Origin: Ziziphus jujuba
Lineage: Eukaryota; Streptophyta; Magnoliopsida; Rosales; Rhamnaceae
Reading direction: 5' to 3'
Length of the DNA stretch: 64,000 bases
Assembly (NCBI RefSeq): GCF_031755915.1
Contig: NC_083379.1
Span: 44,276,001 to 44,340,000, forward strand
The notes beneath the pieces were generated by a model. That model was not told the DNA's origin and ran no database searches. It worked only from the letters and a program-made list of their open reading frames with translations. A program made the translations under genes and the position numbers. How positions within the stretch are numbered: position 1 is the first letter of the stretch; each line of letters begins with the position of its first letter. Positions 32,893 through 46,326 of this stretch are shown here, one piece after another.

Positions 32893-33490
32893 GATGGGAT
32901 GGTGTCTGTTACATGTTTGTAATTTGTTGTCATTTTTAAATGCTATGCAACATCTTTGTTAGCTGTTTTCCTTTTTGAATATGGATGGAAGTTGTATAAA
33001 TTGCCTGCTGAAAAGTGTTGCCTACTTTTTGAAGTTTACATGGTTATTATCTCATCCACTGTTATTTTTAATAGCATTAATTAACATTTTATATATTCTA
33101 TCAATTTCGTAAAGTGTGATAATTGTCAATCGGGTTCTATCTTCAACTGTTGGAATAATTCATTTTGAATATAACCAATATATTGGTATGTGTTTGTACT
33201 TCAATCCTTCTCTCTATCATAAATATGGGATTTTGTTTCTCATTTATCGCTTTTTTGTTTCTCATTTATCGCTTCTGGGGACAAGTTACAATGCAAGAAA
33301 TTGTTCTTTTCCTTTTGATAATATTTAATTTCCATATTCACTGTAAGATTAAGAACATTAGTATACAGCATAAAGAAAACATTGAAACATTGATATGTAC
33401 ATGCTCGAACCTATAGATAATCAACCAAATGAAAAATGAAAAAAGAAAAAGCAAGCAAACAAAAGAATTAAGTGTTTGATCATAACTCTT
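32893..33490. other. Intergenic region between small-protein gene and NLR
   Basis: AT-rich; includes the 3' UTRs of both convergent genes. A short direct repeat (TTTCTCATTTATCGCTT) lies at 33235-33270. No further gene. Confidence 0.5.
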
Positions 33491-36344
33491 TCAAGATATT
33501 TGGATGTTTGGGATAAGAAAAATCTTGGGCCACTCTTTGGCTGTGCCCTTTTGGCAACATTCTTCGAGAACCCAAGAACATTCTATGATCAAATTCTGTA
33601 ACGGTGTTCTTGGGAGGAAGTCCGGCAGTTCTTCCAGACCAATGCAGGACACAAACTCTAGGGATTGAAGACACGGCATTATTCTGTAAGATAGATGACG
33701 ATTCTCTGACTTACACCCTCTGGGTATGCTAACCCATTGCTGCAATGCGTCCATGCGTTCAAAACGGAGTTTCTTCAATTTTGGGAATAAAGTATTTGAT
33801 GATGGCGATGATGGAGAGTTGATGAACAAATGGTTATCATCAACCTGTATACCTAAAAATTCAGATCCCACCTTCTCTACTTTCTCCAAAGCCAATATGT
33901 CAAGCGTTTCAAGGGATGGTAGTCTTCCCAGAGGAGGCAAAACCTCACAACTACAATCCAACATGACTAACCTCTTCAAGGTGGTTAGAGACATCAGCCA
34001 ACTTGGGGAAACCGTAAAGCCCTCAAAGAAAGCTATTCTCAAACTTTCCAAATTTGGATGCGGTTCTAAGGCCTCAAGTACATCCTCATGGATTTTTCTG
34101 CTACTGCTGGAAAAGTAGAGTGTCAGGTTGAGCAGCCCTTTCTTATTCTTAAGTGGTGCTTGCTTTGCATCTTCCACGTGCTCTTCTGCATCGCCTAATC
34201 CTCGTATGTAAAGCTGTAGAAGATTGTCCAAGTTCCACAAATCTCCCAGTTTGCATGCTTCATTGTTGTTGCTGTTTGGTACTCGAAACTCTTTGATCAT
34301 CCCAAGCGAAGACAATCTGCTAATTCCTTTTGGTAACCAGCGCAGACGGTAAGATGCAAATGTATAAAGTTGCCTCAAAACTAATCAACTTTCCTACCGT
34401 TTCAGGTAAGCTTTCAAGACTATAACAATGGAGAAGTCTCAAGGTTTGCAAATTACACAAGTTTCCCACTGTGTTTGGCAGCTCCTTCAGTTCAAGATTA
34501 TGAGACAAATTCAAATATCTCAAGTGTACTAATTCATCGATGTTCTGCGGAAGCTCTTTGATGAAGCACCGACTCAGATTTAATGTCCTGAGACATTTCA
34601 CATGCATAAACTGATCGGAGCTGTTTATGGCAGCAATGTTTGAGACCACCAGAGTCCGCAAGTATTTTGATTTCAGAATTGGAAGGCTCTCATTTGCCTC
34701 AGATGGAAACAACAAGTTTAAATGACGAGTTCTCCTGCCATATAATTGTTGAATATTTTCAATCCTAGTGATGGAGGATTCATTTCTGCTGAGAAACTGT
34801 GCAAAATCATGAACTATATCATGCATCTTACATCGGACGGCATTCCATTCAATATCGTTTTCAAAATCTTGTAAGAAAGACCGCATTGCTAAGCTTTCAA
34901 AACACTTGAGAGCTGCCATTTCCTTTTCCGCAATATCTTTCTTCAAATCAAGGAATCCCTGTGAGATCCATTGTTGGATCAAATCGTCTCTATCAATCAA
35001 AGTGTCTTTTGGGAAAATGGCACAATACGGGAAGCAACGTTTTACTGCAGGGGACAAATCATAGTAACTCAACAGCAATGGAGAGAAAAGATTCATGTCT
35101 GCATAGTCCAGGTCCCATAGCTCACTCTCCAACACGTCTTGCCATTCTTTTGTGCTCATTTTGAAGTACATGTGACTCCCAAAGTCTTGGCAGCAAGCGG
35201 CAAGCCAGCGCACTTGGCTGCAATTTTCCTACCAATTTCTTCACTCTTTCTCTTTTAATTTATCTTTTCTGGAAAATGCTACTTGACTAAACAATAGCCA
35301 GCATTCCTCTTCAGACAACTTTTCCAACTCAGTCAGATGATCTGGTTCTCCCATCCTAAGGGCAACTTCCTTCTTTCTTGTAGTCAACAAAATTCTACTT
35401 CCTGAACCACCATACAATTGGAGAGCTTGTTTTAGTGGTTCCCATTTATGATGGTCATAAGTCCACACATCATCGAGAACAAGAAGAACTTTCTTATTGC
35501 TAATAGATTCAATAAGAGTTTGCAGCAAAGCTTCCAGATCAACCAGTTTTGGTTCTTTACCAGAGAGTTGTTCAATGATTGTTTTGGCAATCTTGGCCTC
35601 ATCAAAAGGATCTGAAACACACACCCATATTCTCTTATCGAAATGAGCCTTGACCTCATTATTATTGTACACTAGTTGGGCAAGAGTTGTCTTCCCAATT
35701 CCTCCCTTCCCTACAATAGAGATGATGACCAGGAGGTCCTTCTCTTCTCCGCTTGCGCACAATAATTTGCTTATCAGATTTTCCTTCTCCTTATCTCGAC
35801 CAAGTACTTTAGAAACATCAACAATAGAGGTAGTCCTTGGTCGTTCAAGCTCATTTATGGCTCTTGTAGTTGTGTTAAAGTTGTACCTATCCTTTCTAAT
35901 GGCTATATCATCAAGTCTTCCATTAAGGGTTTTTATCTTGTGAGCAATATCAAGACGATAACCCAGTTGGCTGACTTGGCTATAAGGAAAACAGGGGAAG
36001 AGGAAAGACAAGCATACCTTCTTCTTGGTAATAGACCGAGAATTTTGAACTCCTTTTGCTTGTCTCTCAATGTTTGATTTAAGAATGGCAGTGCTCCACT
36101 CATCCAATGCATCATCAATTTCGTAGGACACATCTTTGAGTTCATCTAGCCATCGCCTCACCTCTTCCTCCCTCAATTGTCTCTTCTCCGCATCGACAAG
36201 CACAGCTCGAACGGCTTGGAGATTGGTTTCGAGGTTCGTAACTTCATTTTCAACTCCCATGACCAATCTAATATCTGGTTCCACCTGTTGACGGATGATT
36301 GAAAGCAATTGGTCTAGGAGTGCAGAAACCACAGCATCAACCAT
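33491..36344 (-). pseudogene. CC-NB-ARC-LRR disease-resistance-type gene with three frameshifts
   Basis: Intronless CNL of about 950 codons. CNLs are intracellular immune receptors that detect pathogen effectors. N-terminal Rx-type coiled coil with EIDDALDEW; P-loop GKGGIGKTT (about 211-219, the usual Met replaced by Lys); kinase-2 VLLVLDDVW (about 286-294); RNBS-B SRILLTTRKK; MHD segment CKMHDIVHDF (about 502); then LRRs and a C-terminus ending EWPKIFLIPNIQI. A shift near 35241-35248 takes the GLPLAAK motif out of frame. A second, opposite shift near 35175-35181 restores the frame. A third, one extra T in a T-run at 34375-34378, separates the last 295 codons. Otherwise the sequence is well preserved, so it is either a very young pseudogene or carries assembly errors. 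Confidence 0.88.
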
Positions 36345-36452
36345 GTTTGGAATGGTAGAAAATGGAAGAAAGTAATAGGATATGTATGAGAAACGATGAT
36401 TCTATACAGTACAAAAAGGTTTGTCTGAAATACCAACAAACTGAAATTAATA

Positions 36453-36453
<1 letters not shown>

Positions 36454-36501
<48 letters not shown>
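36454..36501. repeat. (AC)n microsatellite upstream of the NLR gene
   Basis: About 23-24 AC units lie about 110 bases 5' of the NLR start codon, in its promoter or 5' UTR. Confidence 0.95.
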
Positions 36502-36502
<1 letters not shown>

Positions 36503-39325
36503 GACAAGGATGGATCAACTAGCGTAATGCCGCGTTGATGCAATCAAACCCGGGCATGGTCGAGCTTGGAACAAGTCAAAAGAGGCAAATATGTACACCA
36601 TGAAGATATAAGATTTGCTTTATTTGAGCCTATTAATTAATTAAATATGTAAATATGTTCTTACGTCTTCTGCACCAAATCAATTAACTTACAATACCAT
36701 AATCGGCAATGTAAATTATATATGTTATTATTTACTGCTGTTGTATTTTTCGGTGAATTAAGTTTGGTTCGATCAATGATCAGCTGGACTATATATAAAG
36801 AAAGTGTTTTTCTTTTTGGTCCGGTTCAGTATATTTTCCCAATCAACCAACTTGTTTTTCTAGAGAATTAGTGTGGATAATTTGGCATGCATTGCTTACC
36901 AAAGAAGCAAAAGCAAACCATTTACAATTCCAAAATACAGCTTGGATGGCATAGTTGTAATTCGAAAGATCAACTCAGATTAGCTGGCTTCCTAATATAA
37001 TTACTCTTTTTTAATGTTTGACTTTATATTTTGTACTCAATATGAGGATGATAACTGCGTTATAAAAATTAAAACAAAAAACAATGTATGCATTGCTCAT
37101 CATATTTTTTCTCTATTTAATTATATATTTACACAGACATCTCAATGATAAAAATTATTATTATTCTTTTTAATGATGATTAGAGTTCACATCCCACATT
37201 TTTAATATCAAAAAATAAATAACAAGATTCCTCATAATGGCTTATATATTTTAACTATAACTTTTGTATTGTACATGCTTGAGAAAAAAAGAACACAAAA
37301 AGATAAATAAAAAATGGTCACCTTCGAATGTGAAGGATGAAATGTCCATGGATGCTTCTCGTGAAAAACCGCACACAGTCTACAGAAATCTATTGTTTGA
37401 AATTTATGATTCTTATAAGAGTGATTCTTTTTATAATTCTAAAATTACTTTTTATATTTCCATTCTTTATACATTACTACATAAAATATATAAGAAATGT
37501 AAAATTATTTAATACAGTATTATTTATTCCTAAAATATCTTTAATTCATACCATTCAAAATTTCAAATGTTTAGTTTTGAATTTATTAACGTTTTCATTT
37601 TATTTAGATGTATACTTCTGAAAATGCAATTCTTTTTACATAAGGGACTGTATTTAATATCTGTGTATACATACAATATTCGACAGATAAAAGCTAAACA
37701 ATATAATGTTGTTTGGATGGAACTTTCTGAACTATTAAAAAGTTCGGTTTTAAACTTCTAAATAAAAAATGAATTTTAATATACCAGATCAAATATAACT
37801 TCGTGGTTGTTGGTAAACCATCTTCGATTAAAAAAAAAAAAAAGGGCATGTTTCATAATGTATGGTATTTAATATCTGTACTTACATAAAAGGTTCGATA
37901 GATAAAAATTAAACATTTCAATAATGTTCGAATGGATTCTTCTGAACAATTAAAAAATGTTCAATTTTAAACTTCTAAATAAAAAAATAAATTTTAATAT
38001 ATCCGAACTGGTCGTTCGTAATCACTAGAAAAAAAAAATCCAAACTAAAATAATCATCATAAAATAAAAAAATAAAGAAAAGAACTAAATATATATTACT
38101 TTTTCATATTTTTGAGCTTCCATACTTTATGAATAATTGTTATCTCTGTAATCCTAATTTTTAATGGAGTATAAGATAGATATATGTTTGAGAAAAAGAA
38201 TGAGACTTTATAAAGAAATTATTTAAACACGTTTAGTTAACAAATATCTTTAATAGTAATTTTAAATGTAGATAAAAATATAAATCAATAATAGAACTAT
38301 ATTGAGTTCAAATGGTAATGCAACTAGAAACTCATTTTTTATAAATTTTAAACAATCCAGATTTTTTATTTTCGTTGAGATAAACAATCAAAATTAATAG
38401 ATATCTAATAATCCAAAACCATATTCAATTCAATTTATACTCTGTTGACAAAAATAAAACTGTTAATTACATTTTAATATTTTTAATTTGAGAAACTTGC
38501 ACCATATTTAATTTTTAAAGTGGACCATAAAGTTTAATTTTGTTGCATTTTGCTCAAAATTTTGTCATATTCAACTACTATTAAAAATTATAATTTGTTG
38601 CAATTTAAATTTTTATTCTTTTAAAAATTTCATTTCAACACTCCTAACCTCTAACTATTGGTTGTCAAATATTTGATTAGATCAAAATGCAATGTTTAGA
38701 TTTGTTTTAAATTGGAGAATCTAAAATGTAATGGCCTAGTTGATACCAATTTGCACAGAAATACATTAAATAGCTATTTTTGAAATATAAAATTTAAAAA
38801 CCATCGGAAACCAATATGGATTAGAGCCCAATAATATTAAATGAAATATATAATATTTATCATTTAAAATTAAAAAATATTTACTTCATATAATAGATAT
38901 GTATTTGTATATATACCAATATGATAATGTTTATAATTTTCAATAACAAAGTTTTGTTTTTTTTCGTGTAAATATATTTGTATCATTTTAACCATTTTCA
39001 ATCTTATAAATATTTTGAAATAAATTATCAGATAAATTAACCCAAAATAAAAACTTGAAGCTTGGTAGAAGCCAGCGATGATGTCAGTATGTATGCTACT
39101 TTTAGATTGAGGAATTGTTTACTAAACCACACAGGTTTAGGGAAATTAGGAATTGTTCCCTGAACTTTCAACAATCCAATTAGGAACCCAAAACCTCCAT
39201 TGTTATTTGTTTTGAACTTCTACTTCGCGGGTTTCTTATAATAAACTAGACAAATAAAGTCTCTTCGCTCAAGCCAGAGACACATATATAAGGGTTTCGA
39301 ACTTCCTTTACTGCAAGTATTGGAC
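36502..39325. other. AT-rich intergenic region
   Basis: No supported gene. A direct repeat with a period of about 235 bp occurs at about 37645-37785 and 37862-38008; shared phrases are GTATTTAATATCTGT, TTTTAAACTTCTAAATAAAA and AATTTTAATATA. Near the right end, TATATAAG (39285-39292) lies 34 bases before the RadA ATG, and the phrase AAGCTTGG is at 39058. The RadA 5' UTR would be very short if that is the TATA box. Confidence 0.55.
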
Positions 39326-40034
39326 ATGAATGTTCTAAGAGCAATCTGCTCCAACATATGCCCTCTCCGTCCAAAAGATCGCAAATTTATACCCAACTCG
39401 TTACGTATCTCCTTTCAATCCGTTCAAAACCCTAGCTTTTTCCGCCATTTCCACTCCACGAGTAGTCACCTCCGCTCTGAACAGTCGGGTTTAGGCATTA
39501 TTGATGAGCCCAAAGCTCGAAACGACTCGAGCACAAGTGGTAAAAAGACTCGTGTTTGGAGCTTTTACGACCCTGTGTCCGAGAGAACGGTAACGCAGAG
39601 AGTTAGCGACAATGGTGATGGACAAAAACTGGAAGGTGAAGAAACCAACATGGGTTTGTCGAGTTTTGGAGATGGGGTTGAGGATTTAGCCGAGGAAAGG
39701 ACGAAGAAGACGAAACTGGGATCTGGGCCGTTGAGCTTTAAGGGCATAGTGGGCAATAGGAAGAAGGGGAAGCATAAGGTTTCTTGGGTATGCTCGGGTT
39801 GTGGGTTCGTTGCCGGGCAATGGTGGGGGACTTGCCGATCTTGTCATGCTGTAGGTACAATGAAGCAATTTACAGACGTGAACTCTGGTGAAAGGAATAA
39901 AATTACTGGGTTTGAGGTTTCAGAGGAAGCGGTGCGTTCTTGGCTCCCTCGGTATAATGAGGATCTTCCAATGCGGTTGACGGATGTGAACCGGGATAAA
40001 AATCAGATGGATTGGCGGATCGCTTTGTAAGTTG

Positions 40035-40067
<33 letters not shown>

Positions 40068-43000
40068 GGATTCCTTGTAAAGTTGTGGCTTTTTTTACAA
40101 TAAAGGAAATTTTAAGGTTATTGGAAATTTTAAGGTTATCTCAAATTAATGGGTATGTTGGAAATAGCTGGGAGGAGATTTTTTTTAATGAATGAGAAAA
40201 AGCGTCATCTACAATTAACAAATTCTTTTGTAACTTCATATCATTTGGTAACTTTAGTTCTGAAGTTCAAATTGTCGAATTGCCAGTGAAATCTGTTGGA
40301 TGATTCTTTAAGTCGATAATTATGGGTTTAAATCGGGATAGGTTAAACAGGTTTTGGAAAATCCTGAACTTTGTTGATATTGGGACCGTGAGACTCAACC
40401 CTTTTGCTGCTTGGTTTATTTAGTTTTTTTCCATTCAACCTGTTCTAGTAACCTTGTTAATTTCATAAATTCTACTAAGTTTATTTTATTTTATTTTTTC
40501 CCGAATTTGTTTCATGCATTTTCTGAAGTAATCATTTGCATCAAGAAAGAAAAATGCTGAGTTTTTCTCCGTATTACTTTTTATTGGAAGAGTTTTGGTA
40601 GTTTTATTTAATATGTGAAAGTATTATAGTTCTCTGGATGGTAGGAAACTTGCATCATTCATTCTTACAGAGATGTATATCTTATCTACAAGTTAATGGA
40701 GTTCATATGTTTACTTTGTCCCAGGGATAGAAGTTTTACTTCTTTATGATTTTATACATGCTTACTAGTATGCATACTACTTAGGTCTGGACCCTTCGGA
40801 GATGAAGTTTCAACAGTGCTCGGTGGTGGACTTGTACCAGGTTCTGTCCAAGTTATTTATTTTTCTTCCAGTAATTACCAACGAAAAATATTTGTTTCTG
40901 CTTCAACCATTTTTTGACTATGATGGAAATTTATCTGATAATCATTTTTATGATACTAAAACTTGATATTCCAAAGTCGTTATCGTGATCACTCAATATA
41001 ATTTGCAGTCAATCCCTTTTCACGAGCTATTTTGTCTGGACATGTTGATCTTACTTACCTATATTGAAAAAAGTGTCTTAGTTGCTTCTCCTTCTTTTAT
41101 ATTTTATTATTATTGGTTTTGTTTTGTCAGCACTTTTAGTGTAGACATTCAATTTCATATTTCATGTGATTGTCATTAAATATTTCAACTTTTATCTTTT
41201 TTTATTTGAAGGTTCTCTGGTTTTGGTTGGGGGTGATCCTGGTGTTGGGAAGAGTACACTTTTGTTGCAGGTGGTAATGCATTTTGAGATTGAATTTGAT
41301 TTAATTTATAGCATAGATGTGACTTCATGTTGCTGAGGATAATTAACCTTCTACACCTTAGCTGTACTTAAAGTTATCTTTTCATCTATTCATGCTCTTT
41401 TGCTCATCTTATTGAATACTACTGAATCATAAATGTGGAAGATTGCTGGAAAAATAGCTGAAAGGCATGAACCTGGTAAAGCAGCTTCGGTATTGTACGT
41501 TTCTGGTGAAGAGGTTAGCATTTTGTCTAATAGTAGTCCATCTTTATGCTTGCTTCAAGGCTCCCCTGCATATAATATAATATACAGTCACTCATTAAAT
41601 ATTAGCATACGAATTTCTTAACAAATAGCAGGTGTGTAGATGGGGCATGAAAATGAAAAAAATTCCCTATTCATAGGATTTTTTAAATAACTTTTGCTTT
41701 GTATGCCTAAGTGTATATATGTGTGTGTATATATATATATATATATGTATATTTAATTGGCAAAAAGTATTTTTTGATGTTAATTCCTATTCGACTGTCA
41801 AGTATAGCTTTAAAGCTTTTGCATTAGGGCGGGAGTTATTTATGCTGGTTCACTTTTTGGAAGCCTATAATATGTGGAGAGAGATTAATCTTCCATGATC
41901 TACAAATCATGTCTTTCTTACTTTAGCAGTGTTATGTGGGTTAACTCACTTTGCTTTCTGGTAGTAGAGTCTTGAGCAGATTGGAAACAGAGCTGACCGT
42001 TTGAGGATTGCAACCAAGGACCTTTTCTTATACTCGAGTACTGATATTGAGGTGGAAAAATCCTGGATTACATAATTTTGCCTTTTTAATCAACATTTAC
42101 TCTTATTCTGTTTTCTTAGGGCACACGCAACACACACACACACACAAAAAAGAAAAAAAAAAGAAAAACGCATTACTCTTATTCAACTTATAATTGTTAT
42201 GGACCTACATTGTGAATTTCTGTATGCCATCTGAAAACTCCTTGAGCAGTGAATCAGCTATAGAATTTTATGCAGAGTTGATGTAGCATGAAGATTTTCT
42301 CTTTTTGGAATTCAAAAATCACAAGACTCCTGGACCAACTAGATTAAACAAAAAGCGCTTTGTCTAGATTATATGAAAAAGTCGTATTATATAAGATATA
42401 TTTCCAACTTTAAATTTTCTTTTGCCTTGGATTTAGGGAAGAATTATGATAAGAACTTAGAGTCCATATGCTTACTATAAGATTATATATTGTACTTTAG
42501 ATATTATGATCTGGAACATTGGTAGATAAAGCAAATTAATTGATAGTTTTGTTTTATTTCAGGACATATTAGATACAGTTGAGCGTTACTCCCCACAAGC
42601 TTTGATTATTGATTCAATTCAGACTGTTTATTTAAAAGGAGTGACTGGAAGTGCTGGTGGGCTATCACAGGTTTGACTTTTTACATGAAGCCTACAACAT
42701 GTGACTTATTACTGTCAGTTAAATACTCAGTAGCCTGTTTCTTCTTGATGATGGTTATGATTTGTAGGTACGCATAATGTTGTCCTGTTTCAAATTTAAG
42801 TTTTTTCCCACTTTCAACGATTAGATTCTTGATTTGCCTGTTAAGAATGAGATTCTTATATAGTTGAAATGTTAGATGGTTCTAACTGTACCAAGATGAA
42901 ACTATGAAAAAGTACCAATTATGCATTTTTTTTTTTTAACTAATTTTATTTGTGACTATATTTGCTGATGATGACACTGCTTGTTCTGTGTTAGGTAAAG

Positions 43001-46000
43001 GAATGCACATCAGCTCTGCTGCGTGTGGCGAAGAAGACGAATATCCCTGTTTTTTTGGTGAGCATATATACTTTCAAAGATTTTGGTTTGTGTTAATTGT
43101 TTCTCTCCATAATTCATAATTATTATTTGGATTAGGTGTAGGACTCCACCCAAAAAAAAAAGGAATAATAACTGAATCATGGTCTTCTACTTTTTGTTTG
43201 TATTTCAGGTTGGGCATGTAACAAAATCTGGAGACTTAGCTGGACCTCGTGTTTTGGAGCATATTGTAGATGTTGTTTTATATATGGAAGTTGGTATCTT
43301 TTTACTATTTTTTATCGGATAGATGGTACATTGTAGAGCTAAAACATGAATAACTTTATATTTTTAGCTCATAAGTAGAATTACACCATCTTGTGCATCA
43401 TATACTAGAATGTATAAGTACACTATCCTATGCATCATATCTTATGTGCACATTTTAAGAAAGGTTAGCTGGATGCATGACATTGATTGCTGGTATATTC
43501 ATGTCAATTCACAGGGGGAGAAGTACTCATCTCATCGATTACTTCGATCTGTGAAGAATCGTTTTGGATCTACTGATGAGGTATGCATTAGTGACTGAGG
43601 CTATGACTATGATTAATATTGTCTATTCCGTGCTTTTGTTTTTCCTGGCTACCAATATGAATCTTGGTTTTACATTTCCTTTTTTGGGTTAAATAATACG
43701 CAAAGATATGTTAATTACGAAGTGTTTAAGCAGGGGCTAGAAATATTACATATTATTTCACCATCTTTGTAAAATGAAATTAAAATTATGAGCAAGGACT
43801 TATATAATAGGTTTGATATGCCAGCTAGGAGTTTTTGAAATGTCAGAATCAGGACTGCAAGCTGTTTCAAACCCCAGTGAGCTTTTTTTAAGTGAGCAGT
43901 ACTTAGATTCAGAGGTTTTAGCCGGTTTAGCTGTTGCTGTTATCATGGATGGATCTCGAACTTTTCTCATTGAGATTCAGGTGACTCTGCTGGACACATT
44001 CACAGCCTTTAAAGTATTTTTATGCAGAATTTCGTTGAGTGTCTGTTGTATTGACTTGACATTATTCACGTTGAACTTATCTATGATTCATGTATCCCAG
44101 TACCATCATTAAACATATCAATTTGAGTATTACGCTCTTTTTGTAGGCATTATGTGCATCTATTTCAAGAGTTCAACGGCAGGTTAATGGGATTCCAGCA
44201 AGTAGAGCAGACATGATTATTGCAGTAAGTATTTATTTGAATTTATGTTAGACTTCCCCATACATGTTGTTTTAAGTATCTTTTTTTCTTACCCCTCGAT
44301 TTCTCTTATATTTAGGTTCTTATAAAGCAAGCTGGGCTAAAACTCCAAGAGAATGTAAGTTTGCTTACCATTTTACCTCTCCAGTTTAGTACAATAGCTA
44401 TTTCTTTTGTGTGGCATGTAAGTTGATATTCTGTCATTATTTCTGGTAAATGTTGGAAGTATTTGAAATCTCCTGAAGGAAAAATGAAAATTTTCAGAAT
44501 GTTTTTATAGGAAGGAAGTTTGAAAAATTATAACGAAGTTGGGAAAAATATTTATAAGAAAGAAAACCCTTGCAGTGCTGTTCATTAAAATTTCAAACAA
44601 GAAAAACTTAAGAATTCACTTGATTATTTCAAATACAATAATGTTAAATTGTTGTGCTCAAGGCCATTCAGGTTGACTTGGGGAGATTTTTTGAGGGAAC
44701 CTGTTATTATGATATGGCTGGTGTTAAATGTTGTTGTACATCAAGTTTTCATGGTTTTATAAAGATATTTCTATTGAATTTTGCTTCAATGTATAGGAGA
44801 AAAGACCTTACACCAAATACTTGCTTCCTCTGAAATGACTTGAAAAGTTATCGAAAGAGATACGACTTAATGTAAATCAAATTATGGGCATCAATGGTTA
44901 GTGATTCATCATCGATTGTGCATGTATGTAAAGAAGCTGATTCCATGACTACGAACATCAATGATCTAATTAAAGTTGCGTATTAAAATGGTAGTTTTGT
45001 ATTTCTTTGCATATAATAATGCGTTAGTGTTTTTTTTCTTTTTGTTTTTTTGATTGAAAAGAGTTCTTAAAGCATGTAGGAGGGATGTCATTTGTCCTTT
45101 TATTCATTTTGTTAGAAGTAGGATGATTTTCATGGACAAACAAAGTATTAGAGTCTGCATTAGAAGACAAATGGAATTATTTTGTTTATTGCTAAAGCTC
45201 ATACCTGCTCAACCACTTGTTGATTGTTCATTTTTTATTGTGTTTATGCCAAATGCAGTTGATCTTTATTGTTAGTTAGTTTTATGTGTGTGTTTGTTTT
45301 GTGTTTTTCATTCAATATCTTTACCGTGTTTTTATCATTCTAGGCTATCTTTTTAAATGTTATTAGTGGGTTGACGCTCGAAGAGACTGCTGGGGATCTT
45401 GCAATAGCTGTAGCAATATGTAGCAGGCATGTGATCTTATATTATAAAAACTACTTTATATTGTTATTCACTTCTTAACTAAAATCTCCATATATGAGCT
45501 TTCTTTGGAGGCTTCTTAACCACGCACTTTCCCTCTGACCAACAATATAAAAAATAAAGAAACATAAGAGAGAGAGATCTGCAAATTTTGTTTATATTTT
45601 TTTTTCTTACTGATATTTTTGATTTGATCCTTTATCGTCAGTTTCTTGGAGTTCCCCATTCCTAATAACATTGCATTTATTGGTGAAATTGGACTTGGAG
45701 GAGAGCTCCGCATGGTAAGTGTATGATTTATTGTTATTGCAATTCATCTGCCTTTTAACCACATTTCCGATGTTCCATCTTATTGAACAGTGGGTACTGT
45801 TTCTAATTAAAATAAAGAATTGGCTTCTAGAGCGGGAATATTTAGGTCTAGATGTTGTCTTCTTTGATTGCTTGATAAGACATTATTGTTATGTGCTTGA
45901 TATAGAAGTGGCTTCTGTAGCGGGAATATTTAGGTCTAGACGTTGTCTGCTTTTATTGCTTGATAAGACATTATTGTAATGTGCTTTGATTATTTTCCAT

Positions 46001-46326
46001 TACTAATAAGAAAATTATGTTTGTTGACTTCCTGTCGCATATAATCTTTGTGCACAATGAATTGGAAATTTACTGGGTCACATATAACCGTTTGTCTCTT
46101 CCTTGTTATGTGATTGTCTACCATGTGGTAATTTGCTTTTTCTCATTTGTTTCAGGTACCGAGAATGGACAAAAGGATACACGCAGTGGCAAAACTAGGT
46201 TACAAAAAGTGTATTGTACCAAAAGCAGCTGAGAAATTCCAGGCAATTCCAGGTAGTGACAGTATGAAGGTCATCGGCTGCAGCAATCTGAAGGAGGTTA
46301 TAAACATTATCTTCGCATCACGTTGA
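39326..46326 (+). CDS. RADA: RadA-like DNA repair/recombination ATPase, organelle-targeted (629 aa)
   Basis: Fifteen exons: 39326-40026, 40785-40840, 41212-41270, 41442-41513, 41968-42051, 42563-42670, 42995-43057, 43209-43289, 43515-43580, 43825-43980, 44147-44224, 44316-44354, 45344-45426, 45642-45714, 46156-46326; frame closes throughout. RadA (Sms) is a RecA-like, DnaB-like helicase that drives branch migration in homologous recombination. The N-terminus is Arg/Ser/Phe-rich with few acidic residues, as in a mitochondrial or plastid transit peptide. A C4 zinc finger (WVCSGCG...CRSCH) lies at about 153-176, Walker A (GDPGVGKST) at about 260-268, and the RadA-specific KNRFG motif in exon 9. 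The C-terminal Lon-like domain is intact. I chose the ATG at 39326; the codon two positions upstream is TTG. Intron 13 begins with GC. Plant RadA homologues are reported in organelle recombination. Confidence 0.95.
45821..45990. repeat. 88-bp tandem duplication in the last RadA intron
   Basis: Two units (45821 and 45909) share GCGGGAATATTTAGGTCTAG and TTGCTTGATAAGACATTATT. They differ at several bases. They lie wholly within the intron between exons 14 and 15. Confidence 0.85.

Noticed and set aside
33726..34118. 130-aa plus-strand frame opposite the LRR region
   Set aside because: Antisense shadow of the LRR-coding strand.
35650..35943. 97-aa plus-strand frame opposite the NB-ARC
   Set aside because: Antisense shadow of the P-loop region.
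43810..43824. Alternative acceptor for RadA exon 10 at TATAATAG (43810)
   Set aside because: It would put a TGA in frame immediately; the CCAG acceptor before 43825 gives the conserved LGVFEM reading.
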